DNA of 64,000 bases from Mariniflexile gromovii (GTDB taxonomy: Bacteria > Bacteroidota > Bacteroidia > Flavobacteriales > Flavobacteriaceae): the NCBI RefSeq assembly GCF_017814435.1, contig NZ_JAGJCB010000015.1, positions 1 to 64,000 on the forward strand, in the 5' to 3' direction. The notes under the pieces were generated by a model, which saw only the letters and a program-made list of their open reading frames with translations, did no database searches and had not been told where the DNA came from. This document shows, one piece after another, positions 18,059 to 28,240 of the stretch. The translations under genes and the position numbers were made by a program. Each line of letters starts with the position of its first letter. Positions within the stretch are counted from its first letter, which is position 1.

Positions 18059-19660
18059 CTAATTAACAATTAGGTAAGTATTTAAATGTCCGGATTTAAT
18101 GATATAGATACCTTTACTGAGGCCGTTTTGATAACCAAATAATTTCCATTTATTATATCTCTTTCCGTCATCGCCAGTATATGTATCTACATACGAAAAA
18201 TTTTGACTTATTAGTTGACCATTAAGGTTGAAAAGTTTAATATCCTTTTGATCAAAAGGAACGCCTTGAATTATCACCTCATAAGTATCTTGGTTAATCA
18301 CATTAGGAATAACCTTCAACTGATGGTCTTCTAGATTTAATGAAGCCACACCTAATGATTTAAATTCCCAATCTACCTTGGCTAAACCTTTTGCTGCATC
18401 AAGCCAAACTGAAGCGTGTTTAAATTCTCGGGTCCATATATCGCCATTTCGGATAGCAGCACCAAGAGGTTCGCCTAAAGGGTATTCAAATTCAGGGAAT
18501 GGAGGGATTGTTCTAAATAGATCTTTTCCAGCATCATCAGCAATAGGAGTACTCTGATATGCCATATAAGAATACTCGTTGGCTCCTAAAAGAAATATAG
18601 CGAGTCTAAATTCAAAATACGCATATAGCTCAGCCAAATCATCCTTTTCCGTTTGGTTAGGTAAGGAGCTATAAAACTCTGGCATTGCATCCAAAGCTTT
18701 TGTTCGCATTTCTTCAATGGTAAGTGTTGGTGCAGGTGTGGGTTTTTCAATTGACATATTAAAAAAAGTCATTTTACCGTCTTCGCTAATGGTCTTATAA
18801 AGTTCAATACCTGTGTTTAGATGTTCTGTATAACTATCCCCATAGCGTTCAAAATTTTCTATATAATTACAATGGGCATAATCCTTCACATAACTATAAT
18901 TTCCATCGGGCAAGAACCACGGTTTTAAGAAATTACCCGTTATAATCATTTTATCGGCAAATTCATCTCGAATGGAAGCTAATAATGGTTTTAAATAATC
19001 CTCAGTATAACTATTATCATAATAAGGATCTTCACCAATTTTGTTTCCCCAATAGTCATAACCACCGTGCGCAGCTCCCTGCCCAATTCTAATTGCATCG
19101 GTTAGTGCATCAACAAACATTACATGACCAGGCACCTGATCATCTATTCTAGATTGCATATCACTTATCCACCATTCCTGTATTTTTTTACCAAAATATT
19201 CTGTGTTGGTATTTAGCAAATTATAATATGGGTGCACTGTGTTTAGATAGACGTTAGGAGACCCTCCAGCATTATACATAAACCACTCGGGAACATCTGA
19301 AAATACCGTGTCTAATCCCGTATAATGTCTTACCAAATTTTTATAAGTAAATCTATAAATCCTTTTGGGGTAAGGAATTGTGAAATCTTCTCTTGAACTC
19401 TGTGTGAGATTACTTTGAAGATTAATAAACATACATTTTTTGGCAATAATATCAACAGCCTCACTCGGGAATGGGGGATCATGACGATAACGTACCAAAA
19501 CTCCTCGCTGAACTTTATCCCAAGTATAAGTGTCGAGATGAGATAAATGCTGAGGCAAATAATCCATAAAATCGGTTTGTGACCTAGAAATATGTGTACA
19601 TAAAATAGCTATAAGTGTAATAGTGTATTTTAGTCCTAAAAAATGCAAATGTCTTTTCAT
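18059..19660 (-). CDS. Putative glycoside hydrolase (GHL15-like) with T9SS sorting tail
   Basis: The protein is 533 aa with a signal peptide ending in SRSQ (~27). Residues ~40-440 form a probable TIM barrel related to the two lipoproteins at 24.9-27.4 kb. They share the C-terminal signature: a PLGxPLGAAxRxGDIWTREFKHASVW segment here against PxGxPKGAYKR..WEFTREFEHASVW there. The barrel carries conserved acidic positions (HVMFVDALTDAIR, CNYIENFERYG) of the kind used by hypothetical glycosyl hydrolase family 15 (PF14885). The last ~75 residues (VIIQGVPFDQKDIKLFNLNGQ..GIYIIKS) look like a type A T9SS sorting domain, so it is secreted or surface-attached. Family assignment is by resemblance; the substrate is unknown. 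Confidence 0.6.
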   Translation of the reverse strand: MKRHLHFLGLKYTITLIAILCTHISRSQTDFMDYLPQHLSHLDTYTWDKVQRGVLVRYRHDPPFPSEAVDIIAKKCMFINLQSNLTQSSREDFTIPYPKRIYRFTYKNLVRHYTGLDTVFSDVPEWFMYNAGGSPNVYLNTVHPYYNLLNTNTEYFGKKIQEWWISDMQSRIDDQVPGHVMFVDALTDAIRIGQGAAHGGYDYWGNKIGEDPYYDNSYTEDYLKPLLASIRDEFADKMIITGNFLKPWFLPDGNYSYVKDYAHCNYIENFERYGDSYTEHLNTGIELYKTISEDGKMTFFNMSIEKPTPAPTLTIEEMRTKALDAMPEFYSSLPNQTEKDDLAELYAYFEFRLAIFLLGANEYSYMAYQSTPIADDAGKDLFRTIPPFPEFEYPLGEPLGAAIRNGDIWTREFKHASVWLDAAKGLAKVDWEFKSLGVASLNLEDHQLKVIPNVINQDTYEVIIQGVPFDQKDIKLFNLNGQLISQNFSYVDTYTGDDGKRYNKWKLFGYQNGLSKGIYIIKSGHLNTYLIVN

Positions 19661-19850
19661 AATTTTAGTTATTTTTAATTTTTAGTTATTAAAATCCATC
19701 ACTAGATTTTATTTTATAAATTCTCTTGGTCTTATTTGTCTCTAATACTTTAGTTTTTATTAATCTTGTATACCAAAAAAGAGTAATTCTTCCGACTCTA
19801 ACTTGATAAAATAAATTATATGAATTTTCATGTCGGAATAAAAAGATTTT

Positions 19851-22565
19851 TCACTCCTTAACAGTAACGATTTTCTTAAGACGAATATCTTTACTTGAAG
19901 CACCCACCTGAATTTCAAAATCGCCAGGTTCTACCTCATATTGGCGTAACATGGGGTTGTAATAGCGGAAATCTTTACTGATGTCTAAATCAAACGAAAT
20001 TGTTTTTGTTTCACCTTTTTTAAGAGCTATACGGTCAAACTTTCGTAGTTGTTTTACGGGCATCCATGTATCTGATTTAACATCTTTAATATAAAGCTGT
20101 ACCACTTCTTCACCATCAAATTTTCCTGTATTTTTAATTTTTACTGATACTGAAAGTTTCTCCGAGCTATTTAATACTTTTTTATTAACACTTAAGTTAG
20201 AATATTCAAAATTGGTATAACTCAGGCCATGGCCAAAAGGGAATAATGCTTCTCCAGTATAATATCTATAAGTAAATCCTTTACCCGCTCGCATGTTATA
20301 ATCTTTAAAATCGGCTAATTCATTAGTTGAAGTATAAAAAGTTACGGGTAATCTTCCTGCTGGATTATAAGCACCAAATAGCACATCGGCCACAGCATCT
20401 CCTCCACGCTGTCCAGGATACCAAGCCATTAACATAGCATCCAATTCATCTTCTAGACCACTGCATGCAATGGAACCACCAGACATTAAAACAAACACTA
20501 TTGGGGTGCCTGTTTTTTTCATGGCTTTTAGTGCATTCAACTGAATTTCTGGCAATTCAATGGTTGTTCGGTCTCCTACATTAAATCCAGTAACACCTGT
20601 GCGACTTTTCATTTCCTCACCTTCCCAAGTAGCATCTAATCCTCCAACAAAAACAGCTACATCGGCATTTTTAACATCGGTTAAGGTTTTATCTGAAAGC
20701 TCATAAGGGTTTGTATTAATCGCTTCATCTTCTTGGCTTGGAAGCACCCATACCAATTTGACTTTGGCATTGCCCATATTCTCGAAATAGTCTAGTTTAA
20801 TATCATAATATTGTCCTTTTTCTAAATGAATTTCGGCTAAAGAAGTTGCCATAACATTATTATGCCAAGCATCTGTTATTGGTTTGCCATCAACCCAAAG
20901 TCGGTTACCATCATCCGATTCTACTCCTAAAATATATTTACCTGTTTCTGGTGCTAATAACTTACCAGACCAACTAATAGAAAATCGGTCGATATCTATA
21001 GCTTTATCTTCCGTTAAAATACCCTGAGCAATAGCTGTGGTAGTAGGTGAACTAGTAGGCGACCATTCAAAATTAATTTCAGGATCAATTCTTTGAAATA
21101 CGGGCTGTTCTTTTAAATTTCTATTCCTGTAATAGGTTCCTGTTAGACCTTGTTCTTGCTTCCCATTTTTGTTTGTTGTAAATAAATATTTACCATCAAT
21201 AACATTGTATTTATCATTAACCAATTCAGCCGTAACTAACGATATTCCTTGTGAATAACTAATTTCCACATCATTTCCTGCTGCTTTTCTGATGCCCTCT
21301 ATGACTGAAACAGGATTTGAAGCTGTGCCATAATAATTTCCGCGTAGGGCATTAATATTATCAGCATTGGGTCCTACAACGGCTATTTTTGAAATCTTAC
21401 TTTTATTTAATGGTAAAACCCCATTATTTTTCAACAAAGTCATTGATTTCTGAGCCATTTCTAAGGCTACTTGATTATGAGGCTCGCTGTTATTAACTTC
21501 TATAGGAATGTTTGCAAAGGGCACATCTTCAGCTTTGTCGAACATACCCAATTTCATTTTTGCTAATACCAAACGATATACCGACAAATCGATTTCACCT
21601 TCATCAATTAAACCCAATGCAACCGCATTCTTTAAATACGTTTGATAAACCGATCCGCAATTTAAATCGCAACCTTTTCGAACGCCAATTGCTGCGGCTT
21701 CTTCTGGTGTGTTCACTATTTTATGAAACTTATGAATATCTCTAATCGCACCACAATCGGAAACCACATAACCTTTAAAGCCCCATTTATTTCGTAAAAT
21801 ATCTTCGAGTAATAACCAACTAGCACAAGACGATTCCCCATCTACTCGATTATAAGCCCCCATTATTGAATATGCTTTTGCATCAACAACTAAATCTTCG
21901 AATGCAGGCAAATACGTTTCCCATAAATCCCGTGTATTGGGGGTAACATTAAAAACATGCCTTTCTGGTTCCGGGCCATTATGTACTGCAAAATGTTTGG
22001 GTGTAGCTACAAGTTTCATGTATTTAGAATCATCGCCCTGTAAACCTTTTACAAACTGCATACCCATTTGCCCTGTAAGGTATGGGTCTTCGCCGTAAGT
22101 TTCATGTCCGCGCCCCCAACGAGGATCTCTTAATATATTGATATTTGGCGACCAAAAGGTTAAGCCAAAATATCTACCATAATTCTTATTACGAATCGCC
22201 TCATGATATTTCGCACGAGCTTCATCGCTAATAATATCGGCTACTTTCGTCATCATTGCTGTATCGAATGTAGCCGCCATACCAATGGCTTGAGGAAAAA
22301 CGGTAGCGTTTCCTGACCTGGCAACCCCGTGCAAACATTCATTCCACCAGTTATATTCTGGAACCCCTAAACGCGGAATTGCAGGCGACCTATCACCCAA
22401 TTGAGCAATTTTCTCATCCAGTGTCATTTGACTAACCAAATCTTTAGATCGTGTTTCAAAATCTAGACTAGTATCCATGAACTTTTTGTTTGCGTTTGAT
22501 ACGCTTTGTCCGCTAGCAGAAAGAACTATTAAAATTAGTAATCCTGTTAATAAATTAAGTTTCAT
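19851..22565 (-). CDS. GH3 beta-glycosidase with PA14 insert
   Basis: The protein is 904 aa with a signal peptide ending in ASGQ (~20). The GH3 N-terminal barrel (~35-350) has the substrate loop DPRWGRGHETYGEDP (~147-161), KHFAVH and nucleophile Asp270 in VVSDCGAI. The GH3 C-terminal sandwich (~380-720) is interrupted by a PA14 domain (~455-600: GLTGTYYRNRN, YILGVESDDGNRLWVDG), followed by a fibronectin-III-like domain (~800-900). PA14 inserts in GH3 shape the active site and bind sugars. The beta-xylosidase/beta-glucosidase group is likely. It releases terminal beta-linked sugars in the periplasm. It starts 21 bp after the beta-helix gene stop, so the two are probably co-transcribed. Confidence 0.93.
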   Translation of the reverse strand: MKLNLLTGLLILIVLSASGQSVSNANKKFMDTSLDFETRSKDLVSQMTLDEKIAQLGDRSPAIPRLGVPEYNWWNECLHGVARSGNATVFPQAIGMAATFDTAMMTKVADIISDEARAKYHEAIRNKNYGRYFGLTFWSPNINILRDPRWGRGHETYGEDPYLTGQMGMQFVKGLQGDDSKYMKLVATPKHFAVHNGPEPERHVFNVTPNTRDLWETYLPAFEDLVVDAKAYSIMGAYNRVDGESSCASWLLLEDILRNKWGFKGYVVSDCGAIRDIHKFHKIVNTPEEAAAIGVRKGCDLNCGSVYQTYLKNAVALGLIDEGEIDLSVYRLVLAKMKLGMFDKAEDVPFANIPIEVNNSEPHNQVALEMAQKSMTLLKNNGVLPLNKSKISKIAVVGPNADNINALRGNYYGTASNPVSVIEGIRKAAGNDVEISYSQGISLVTAELVNDKYNVIDGKYLFTTNKNGKQEQGLTGTYYRNRNLKEQPVFQRIDPEINFEWSPTSSPTTTAIAQGILTEDKAIDIDRFSISWSGKLLAPETGKYILGVESDDGNRLWVDGKPITDAWHNNVMATSLAEIHLEKGQYYDIKLDYFENMGNAKVKLVWVLPSQEDEAINTNPYELSDKTLTDVKNADVAVFVGGLDATWEGEEMKSRTGVTGFNVGDRTTIELPEIQLNALKAMKKTGTPIVFVLMSGGSIACSGLEDELDAMLMAWYPGQRGGDAVADVLFGAYNPAGRLPVTFYTSTNELADFKDYNMRAGKGFTYRYYTGEALFPFGHGLSYTNFEYSNLSVNKKVLNSSEKLSVSVKIKNTGKFDGEEVVQLYIKDVKSDTWMPVKQLRKFDRIALKKGETKTISFDLDISKDFRYYNPMLRQYEVEPGDFEIQVGASSKDIRLKKIVTVKE

Positions 22566-22586
22566 AAAAGTTTTAATAGTTAAAGT

Positions 22587-24872
22587 TTATTGCAATCCCA
22601 TTTTAGACACATCCAATGCTTCGATGCCTATTTCTAAAGCTGGACTTTCTGCTTTGAACCTGAAATCTCCTTTTAATGCATCTACAAACATGGGCTCTGC
22701 GAAAACACTATTTTGCTCCTTTCCAACCTTACGCATTTTCGCAAAATGTGCATCCATCCAAGAAGGATTTGTTGGATGACTATAAAGGTTAGAATCCATG
22801 TCTGTTTCTACAATTAATGGTTGCCCATCTTCACTTCTTTGAATAGGTCTTTCTCCGTATGCTATACTTTCTGAAGGATGTGACACTATAATATTATGAT
22901 GTACTTTTGAACCTTTTACGCTAACCCACTCAAAACTCACATACCCCCATTTAGGAGAAGATATTGGATTAACAATAAAATTATTGATAATATCATTTAC
23001 CCCTTTTGAAGCGATTCCTGCGCTAAAACCGTAATTGTTATTTAGGATATTTCCATAAATTAAAGTTTCATGTTGGTCGTCATCACAACGAATAGCTGCG
23101 GGGAAGGAATGCTCTAAATTATCATGTATATAGTTGTAGCGAATAATATTACCTGTTCCCGCTCCTGAAATATATATGGCGTTCCCATCGGATAGTAATT
23201 GCACACTATGCGTAATTTCATTGTATTCAAAAACATTATGTCTGGAATGGTTGTACTTTTCACGAATCTTCCAGTTTTCGTAGGTTTCGATCGTATTTTC
23301 TTTAACTGTTTCCGGAATTTCATTCTGCCTAATAGTTCTACCGCCTTCTCCATTTAAATCTCTATTAGGCTCTACTCTATTAGTAATCATTACAGCTGCA
23401 TAACCGCTGTGGTGTATAAAATTGTTTGCAATATGATTAGAGCCACTTTGCCAAGCCCAAATCCCTGGAGAATGCCAAGTAATCTCACTAAAATGATGTA
23501 TGTGATTATTGGTAATATCGTTATGATGATTCACATCTTTTGTTCCTGCTCCATAACCGGCAAGCAAAATTCCAGCTTCACCTAAATGAGCAAATTCACA
23601 ATTGGCTATACGATTACGTTGTGCATATAAATCTAATCGGATACCAGAACCTCCCGAATTTAGAAAATTACAATCTGTTACTACGCAGTCTTCCGCTCCA
23701 CGAAATCGAATCATGGCTGAAGGTTTATCAAACATATCCCAATCATGCTGCATACCCCAACCCAAGCGGTTTTCATCATTTGTCCAAGCCAATCGGTCGG
23801 CATGAGTAAATGTAATCCCTTTAAATGCAATTCCTTTAACGGGGATATCGGTTGAACCATTATAATCAATCTGACCTTCAACCCGAATAAGTTCGCTAGT
23901 AGTTGGAGCTAATATCCCTTGAGGTTTTCCTTCTGGCCCTATGTTTTTAGGCCACAAATAAATTTTTCGCGTTTTAGTATTTACTACCCATTCTCCTGGC
24001 TCGTTTAATGCTTCAATGCTGTTTTCAACCCAAATAGTTGCTCCCGTAGGATTGTGAACCCATGCTGGTAAATTATCTATTGTATAGGTCGCAGAAACAC
24101 CCGTTTCAGCTACTAATTTGTTTTCATCAACGTTTTTAAGTGGTAGCATATTAATTACCCAAGGTCGATAAGGTCTAACTTGAACTTCTATATCCTCAAT
24201 GTTATCCCTATTTTTCAGAGCTCCTTTTGGAAAATAAATATGTTTTTTATCGCCCTTTTGTGTTGGAGCAAAGCCTTCATTTCTTGCTCTAGTTAAACGG
24301 CCATGACTATCATAAAGCGTGTAGAATTTTTCTAATCCTTCAGGCATATCAGCCACCCATACATGACCTATCGCATTAGATGGTAGTTCAGATGGAGCCG
24401 TTTTCAATAACTTCCAACCTGTAATCGGCATACCAGCGCTAAGCACCGGATGTTCATTAGGATAGGCTGAAATAGTTAAATGTGTTGGCAGAGTAGTTTC
24501 TCCTGCACCATAGCTATCTAGGGTTACATGCTCAGATTTTTCAGATCTTCCATCTTCATTTCTTAAAACCAAGGTTTCGTTTAGTTGATGACGACCCTCT
24601 CGTAAATATATAATTATAGGATTTTCAAAACCATTTTTTCTAAAATGTCTAGAGGCTGTTATTGCCTTTTGAAGAGTGGCGTAAGGATTTGTAATACTAC
24701 CATTTCCCGAATTATCCCCTTCTACCGAGACATAAATTTCTTTAATGATTTTATCTTTTGAATTCTTTGAACAAGAGACTAGTAAAAGCATTAAAACTAA
24801 AACAAGTATAACCTGTGTAACAACAGTAAAATGATATTTTAAAACACTATATTCTTTAATTAACTTACTCAT
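22587..24872 (-). CDS. Right-handed parallel beta-helix lipoprotein, GH141/GH120-like
   Basis: The protein is 761 aa. A membrane-spanning lipoprotein signal ends in LLLVSC (~34). Residues 45-120 (IYVSVEGDNSGNGS..NPYATLQKAI, IIIYLREGRHQLNETL) are the N-terminal cap common to beta-helix glycosidases. A beta-sandwich-like insert (~150-310) and a long helix of repeats (~340-720; ITNNHIHHFSEI, IANNFIHHSGYAAV, NVFEYNEITHS) follow. Families with this layout include GH141 (alpha-L-fucosidase, xylanase) and GH120 (beta-xylosidase). An alpha-L-fucosidase would fit the fucose theme, but that is inference. It is cotranscribed with GH3 downstream and lies 34 bp from the GHL15-like gene upstream. Confidence 0.75.
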   Translation of the reverse strand: MSKLIKEYSVLKYHFTVVTQVILVLVLMLLLVSCSKNSKDKIIKEIYVSVEGDNSGNGSITNPYATLQKAITASRHFRKNGFENPIIIYLREGRHQLNETLVLRNEDGRSEKSEHVTLDSYGAGETTLPTHLTISAYPNEHPVLSAGMPITGWKLLKTAPSELPSNAIGHVWVADMPEGLEKFYTLYDSHGRLTRARNEGFAPTQKGDKKHIYFPKGALKNRDNIEDIEVQVRPYRPWVINMLPLKNVDENKLVAETGVSATYTIDNLPAWVHNPTGATIWVENSIEALNEPGEWVVNTKTRKIYLWPKNIGPEGKPQGILAPTTSELIRVEGQIDYNGSTDIPVKGIAFKGITFTHADRLAWTNDENRLGWGMQHDWDMFDKPSAMIRFRGAEDCVVTDCNFLNSGGSGIRLDLYAQRNRIANCEFAHLGEAGILLAGYGAGTKDVNHHNDITNNHIHHFSEITWHSPGIWAWQSGSNHIANNFIHHSGYAAVMITNRVEPNRDLNGEGGRTIRQNEIPETVKENTIETYENWKIREKYNHSRHNVFEYNEITHSVQLLSDGNAIYISGAGTGNIIRYNYIHDNLEHSFPAAIRCDDDQHETLIYGNILNNNYGFSAGIASKGVNDIINNFIVNPISSPKWGYVSFEWVSVKGSKVHHNIIVSHPSESIAYGERPIQRSEDGQPLIVETDMDSNLYSHPTNPSWMDAHFAKMRKVGKEQNSVFAEPMFVDALKGDFRFKAESPALEIGIEALDVSKMGLQ

Positions 24873-24906
24873 GTTTCACAAAGGATTACAATACGTATTA
24901 ATTAAT

Positions 24907-26145
24907 TTATTTCCACGAGATTTTAGCTTCTTTAGTCTCTGTATTTACCCAAACAGAAGCATGTTCAAACTCTCTAGTAAACTCCCATTCATTTTCAACA
25001 AGTCGTTTATAAGCGCCTTTTGGAGATCCAATTGGTTTTTGTAATTCAGGATAATCTACCAAGGGTCCGCGTTCTAATCGCCATCCCCAACCATATTTAA
25101 AATAAGCATAGGGTTGAGCACCTATTAAAAAGCAAGCTTGATAATATTCTAGGCGCTCTTTTGATAATTGTTCTAGGGCTATTTCCCTTTCCTCCCCAGT
25201 TAAACCATCTATTGCTGGATTTCCTTCTGCTTCAACACCGATACGAAATACCGAAATTTTTCCCGCTTTGGCGTTGTTTAGCATATCCTCCCACTCTTCA
25301 AGAAGGTTCTCTTTAGACAATTTTTGAGCATTATAATGCTCGAACATGGCTGCATCCACTGCTGGAAAGACATCTTCCACATCTGATGCATTGTTCCCTA
25401 ACAAAATTTTATCTGCGCCTAATGCTTGTTTTAAATTCGACATCATTTCGCCCATGGCCTTTTCCACCTCAACCTTTTGTGAATTACGCAACCAAACGAA
25501 ACCATGCATCTGATCAATAAAAACACCATCGGCTCCAGAAAAATTTACTCCAGCAACAACAGCTTTAACCCACCAATCACGAAAATCTGGATTTAATACA
25601 TCAAAGAAAAAAATATTGTTACGGTGCTCTAATTCTCCTGTAGTTTCATTTACAATAAGAAACTTTTTAAGTTCAGGATACGCATCAATTTTATTTCTTG
25701 TGAAATTTTCATTGTAAGAAGTAAACGGCCAAGCATAAGCTGAATTAAAATAATAAAGCACTTTAGTTTCTGGATCAAGCTTTTTAAAAGCCTCTACTTC
25801 ATGTTTAGTTCCTACCTCTGCGTAACCAAGCACAGATCTGGCATGATCCTTTTCAACACAAACAAAACTAGATTTTCCTGAAATGTTTTCTACCTCGGCT
25901 TCCGTTAATGTTCTTGTTCCATTTCCAAACATACTGTATTGAGGTGTCGTGCCCCAATTAAATTTGGGGTAAGAACTCTTGGGTTCAAACAACGTACCAT
26001 CACTTATCATCAATTCAGATGTACCGGTATCTATTTCTTCTGTGTTTTCGTATTGCGGCCCTTCATTACCAGAGCAGCTTAATAAAGTAATTATCATACT
26101 AAAAACGACCATATTTTCTTTTTTTAATACCAATTTATACTTCAT
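24907..26145 (-). CDS. GHL15-like putative glycosidase lipoprotein, copy A
   Basis: The protein is 412 aa with a lipoprotein signal ending in TLLSC (~24). The body looks like a TIM barrel: VLYYFNSAYAWPFTSYNENF (~130), GADGVFIDQMHGFVWLRN (~205, Asp candidate), DKILLGNNAS (~250), DAAMFEHYNAQKLSKENL (~265, Glu candidate), ISVFRIGVEAEG (~300) and PYAYFKYGWGW (~350). It ends with the EHASVWV signature. It is closely similar along its whole length to the next gene upstream (26226-27449), so the pair arose by tandem duplication. This resembles hypothetical glycosyl hydrolase family 15 (PF14885); no activity can be read from the sequence. Confidence 0.6.
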   Translation of the reverse strand: MKYKLVLKKENMVVFSMIITLLSCSGNEGPQYENTEEIDTGTSELMISDGTLFEPKSSYPKFNWGTTPQYSMFGNGTRTLTEAEVENISGKSSFVCVEKDHARSVLGYAEVGTKHEVEAFKKLDPETKVLYYFNSAYAWPFTSYNENFTRNKIDAYPELKKFLIVNETTGELEHRNNIFFFDVLNPDFRDWWVKAVVAGVNFSGADGVFIDQMHGFVWLRNSQKVEVEKAMGEMMSNLKQALGADKILLGNNASDVEDVFPAVDAAMFEHYNAQKLSKENLLEEWEDMLNNAKAGKISVFRIGVEAEGNPAIDGLTGEEREIALEQLSKERLEYYQACFLIGAQPYAYFKYGWGWRLERGPLVDYPELQKPIGSPKGAYKRLVENEWEFTREFEHASVWVNTETKEAKISWK

Positions 26146-26225
26146 AAGTAATTATATTTTTCTTCGAAGGTTTTACACCCAAATTTTCTCAAGTGCATGG
26201 CTTGAGTAACTTGATTTGTTTGCTA

Positions 26226-27449
26226 TTATTTAATCCATTCAATTTTTGCCTGCATTTTCTCAGTATCTACCCAAACCGAAGCATGTTCAAATTCTCTAGT
26301 AAATTCCCATCCATTTTCTGTTACTCGTTTATATGCCCCTTTTGGTGCTCCAAGTGGTTTTAATAATTCTGGATAATCTACCAAAGGCCCGGTATGTAAA
26401 CGCCAGCCCCAGCCATATTGAAAATAAGAGTACGGTTGTGCACCTATTAAAAAACAGGCTTGATAATATTCTAATCTTTCCTTGGACAACCCTTCAAGTG
26501 ATGTACCAGTTGATCCTTTTATTAATGTTTGACTTGCCTCTTCTTTTTCAGCCTCTACCCCTATTCTAAAAACAGATATTTTTCCTGCTTTGGCATTTGC
26601 TAGCATATATCCCCATTCTTCAAGTAGGTTCTCTTTACTTAATTTTTTGTTATTATAATGCTCAAACATAGCTGCATCTATTGCAGGAAAAACATCTTTT
26701 ACTCCAGATGCATTATTACCTAATAAGATTTTATCGGGTCCAATAGCTTTTTTCAAATTCAGCATCATCTCACCCATAGCCTGCTCTACTTCTCTTTTCC
26801 TATCATTTCGTAACCACACGAAGCCATGCATCTGATCGATAAAAACGCCATCTGCTTTAGAATCCTTTACGCCTTGGGCTACTGTTTTTACCCACCACGT
26901 TCTAAATTCAGGATTTAACACATCAAAACAGAGTGTGTTATTTCTATGAACTAGTTCTCCTGTTTCTTTATTAACCAATATGAATTTCTTCAATTCTGGA
27001 TAATCATCAATTTTATTTTTTTTAAAATTCTCATTATAAGAAGTAAACGGCCAAGCATAAGCCGAGTTAAAATAAAAAAGCGCTTTAATATTAGGATTTA
27101 TAGCTTTAAAAGCAGCAATTTCTTCTTTGGCTCCAATTTCGGCATATCCAACAGCTTTATGAGCATGATGTTTTTCAATACAAATAAAATTTGTTTTAGC
27201 TGCTATTGTTTTCACTTCCTTAGAACTTAATAATCTAGTACCGTCACCAAACATGCAATATTGAGGCGTAACGTTCCAGTTAAAATTTGGGTATGAATTT
27301 TTAGGCTCGAATTTACTACCATCACTTATTAAAAAAGTTTTTTGTGTTGGCGTTTCTTCTGAAATATGTGTCGTGTTCTTTTTAAAAACATGGCAAGAAG
27401 AACATAGGGCAATTAATAAAAGGATGCTAATTTGTTTCATTTTTATCAC
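26226..27449 (-). CDS. GHL15-like putative glycosidase lipoprotein, copy B
   Basis: The protein is 407 aa with a lipoprotein signal ending in ALCSSC (~19). It is collinear with copy A, most positions identical by eye; the main difference is the region after VEAE, where a loop of ~15 residues is unrelated. The same candidate acidic residues are kept (VFIDQMHGF, AAMFEHYN). Its start lies 200 bp from the lut terminator, so this is probably the first gene of the 19.8-27.4 kb unit (copy B, copy A, beta-helix, GH3). Two surface copies with a divergent loop suggest different chain lengths or side groups as substrates. Confidence 0.6.
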   Translation of the reverse strand: MIKMKQISILLLIALCSSCHVFKKNTTHISEETPTQKTFLISDGSKFEPKNSYPNFNWNVTPQYCMFGDGTRLLSSKEVKTIAAKTNFICIEKHHAHKAVGYAEIGAKEEIAAFKAINPNIKALFYFNSAYAWPFTSYNENFKKNKIDDYPELKKFILVNKETGELVHRNNTLCFDVLNPEFRTWWVKTVAQGVKDSKADGVFIDQMHGFVWLRNDRKREVEQAMGEMMLNLKKAIGPDKILLGNNASGVKDVFPAIDAAMFEHYNNKKLSKENLLEEWGYMLANAKAGKISVFRIGVEAEKEEASQTLIKGSTGTSLEGLSKERLEYYQACFLIGAQPYSYFQYGWGWRLHTGPLVDYPELLKPLGAPKGAYKRVTENGWEFTREFEHASVWVDTEKMQAKIEWIK

Positions 27450-27595
27450 TTATAAGTATTGTAAATAAATTGATTTTTAACCAAAAGAAGCGGTTTTATA
27501 TGGTAACGCGTTTCTTTAATCAATCATTTTATTACTCTTTTTGTGCTTTACAAGTAATTGGTTAAATCTGAAAAAATAAAGGCGTTTTTGGGCAA

Positions 27596-27631
27596 AAAAA
27601 AAGCTTAAAACAAGAAGTTCAAGCTTTTTTT
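27596..27631 (-). terminator. Intrinsic terminator after lutC
   Basis: Arms AAAAAAAGCTT and AAGCTTTTTTT surround a 14-nt loop; the minus strand continues with Ts. It lies 22 bp past the lutC stop and separates the fucose/lactate operon from the GHL15-like operon. Confidence 0.85.
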
Positions 27632-27652
27632 AAATATTTATTTTTTTGCTGT

Positions 27653-28240
27653 CTAAACCAAAAACACCGACAAACTCAATGCGCCATGGGCACCAATAAC
27701 TAAAGATTGTTCGATATCAGCGGTTTTTGAAGGACCAGATAGAAAAACACCAAACCCAGTGTCTTCACCATTTAGCTTTTGGTATGCTTGATGCATAAAA
27801 GTTACTAAATCGTCCTTTTTTAAAATAACAACTAAGTGTTTTGTAATAAACGGTAAAATACGCATTGGTAATAAAGCATCATTAAGCCAAATAGCACCGT
27901 TTTCGGCAACCCCAACATTACTTTCAACAATTAAAACATCTAAATCTTCTAAATCATGAGGGGTTTTTATTGCCTCTAGATTAATGGTATTAAAATCTTC
28001 AGTGTTTTCTAAAGTTGAAAAATTAACTTTGGCTTCCGGGAACAACTTTTGGACTTCCCCAACAACCAGGTCTTTTGATTGCGTTTCAAATACTTGACCA
28101 CCTGCTGTTTCAACTTTAACCGTAAATTCTTTTAATAGGTCTCGACCGTCTTCAAAAACATCTAAAGCAATGTTTGGAATATTTAAAAGCTTCGGTTTAT
28201 TCGTTTTTACCCTTGCTAATATATCTGCTCTACTACTCAT
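27653..28240 (-). CDS. lutC: LutC, lactate utilisation LUD-domain protein
   Basis: The protein is 195 aa from the MSSRADIL start at 28240, which overlaps the lutB stop by 8 bp; an upstream in-frame ATG would add ten residues inside lutB. A single LUD domain (~50-193) carries the typical AENGAIWLNDALLPMRILPFI, HLVVILKKDDLV and SGPSKTADIEQSLVIGAHG motifs. LutC acts with LutA and LutB in the iron-sulfur L-lactate oxidation complex (lactate to pyruvate). Here it closes the fucose operon, where lactate is the end product of lactaldehyde oxidation. Confidence 0.93.
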   Translation of the reverse strand: MSSRADILARVKTNKPKLLNIPNIALDVFEDGRDLLKEFTVKVETAGGQVFETQSKDLVVGEVQKLFPEAKVNFSTLENTEDFNTINLEAIKTPHDLEDLDVLIVESNVGVAENGAIWLNDALLPMRILPFITKHLVVILKKDDLVTFMHQAYQKLNGEDTGFGVFLSGPSKTADIEQSLVIGAHGALSLSVFLV

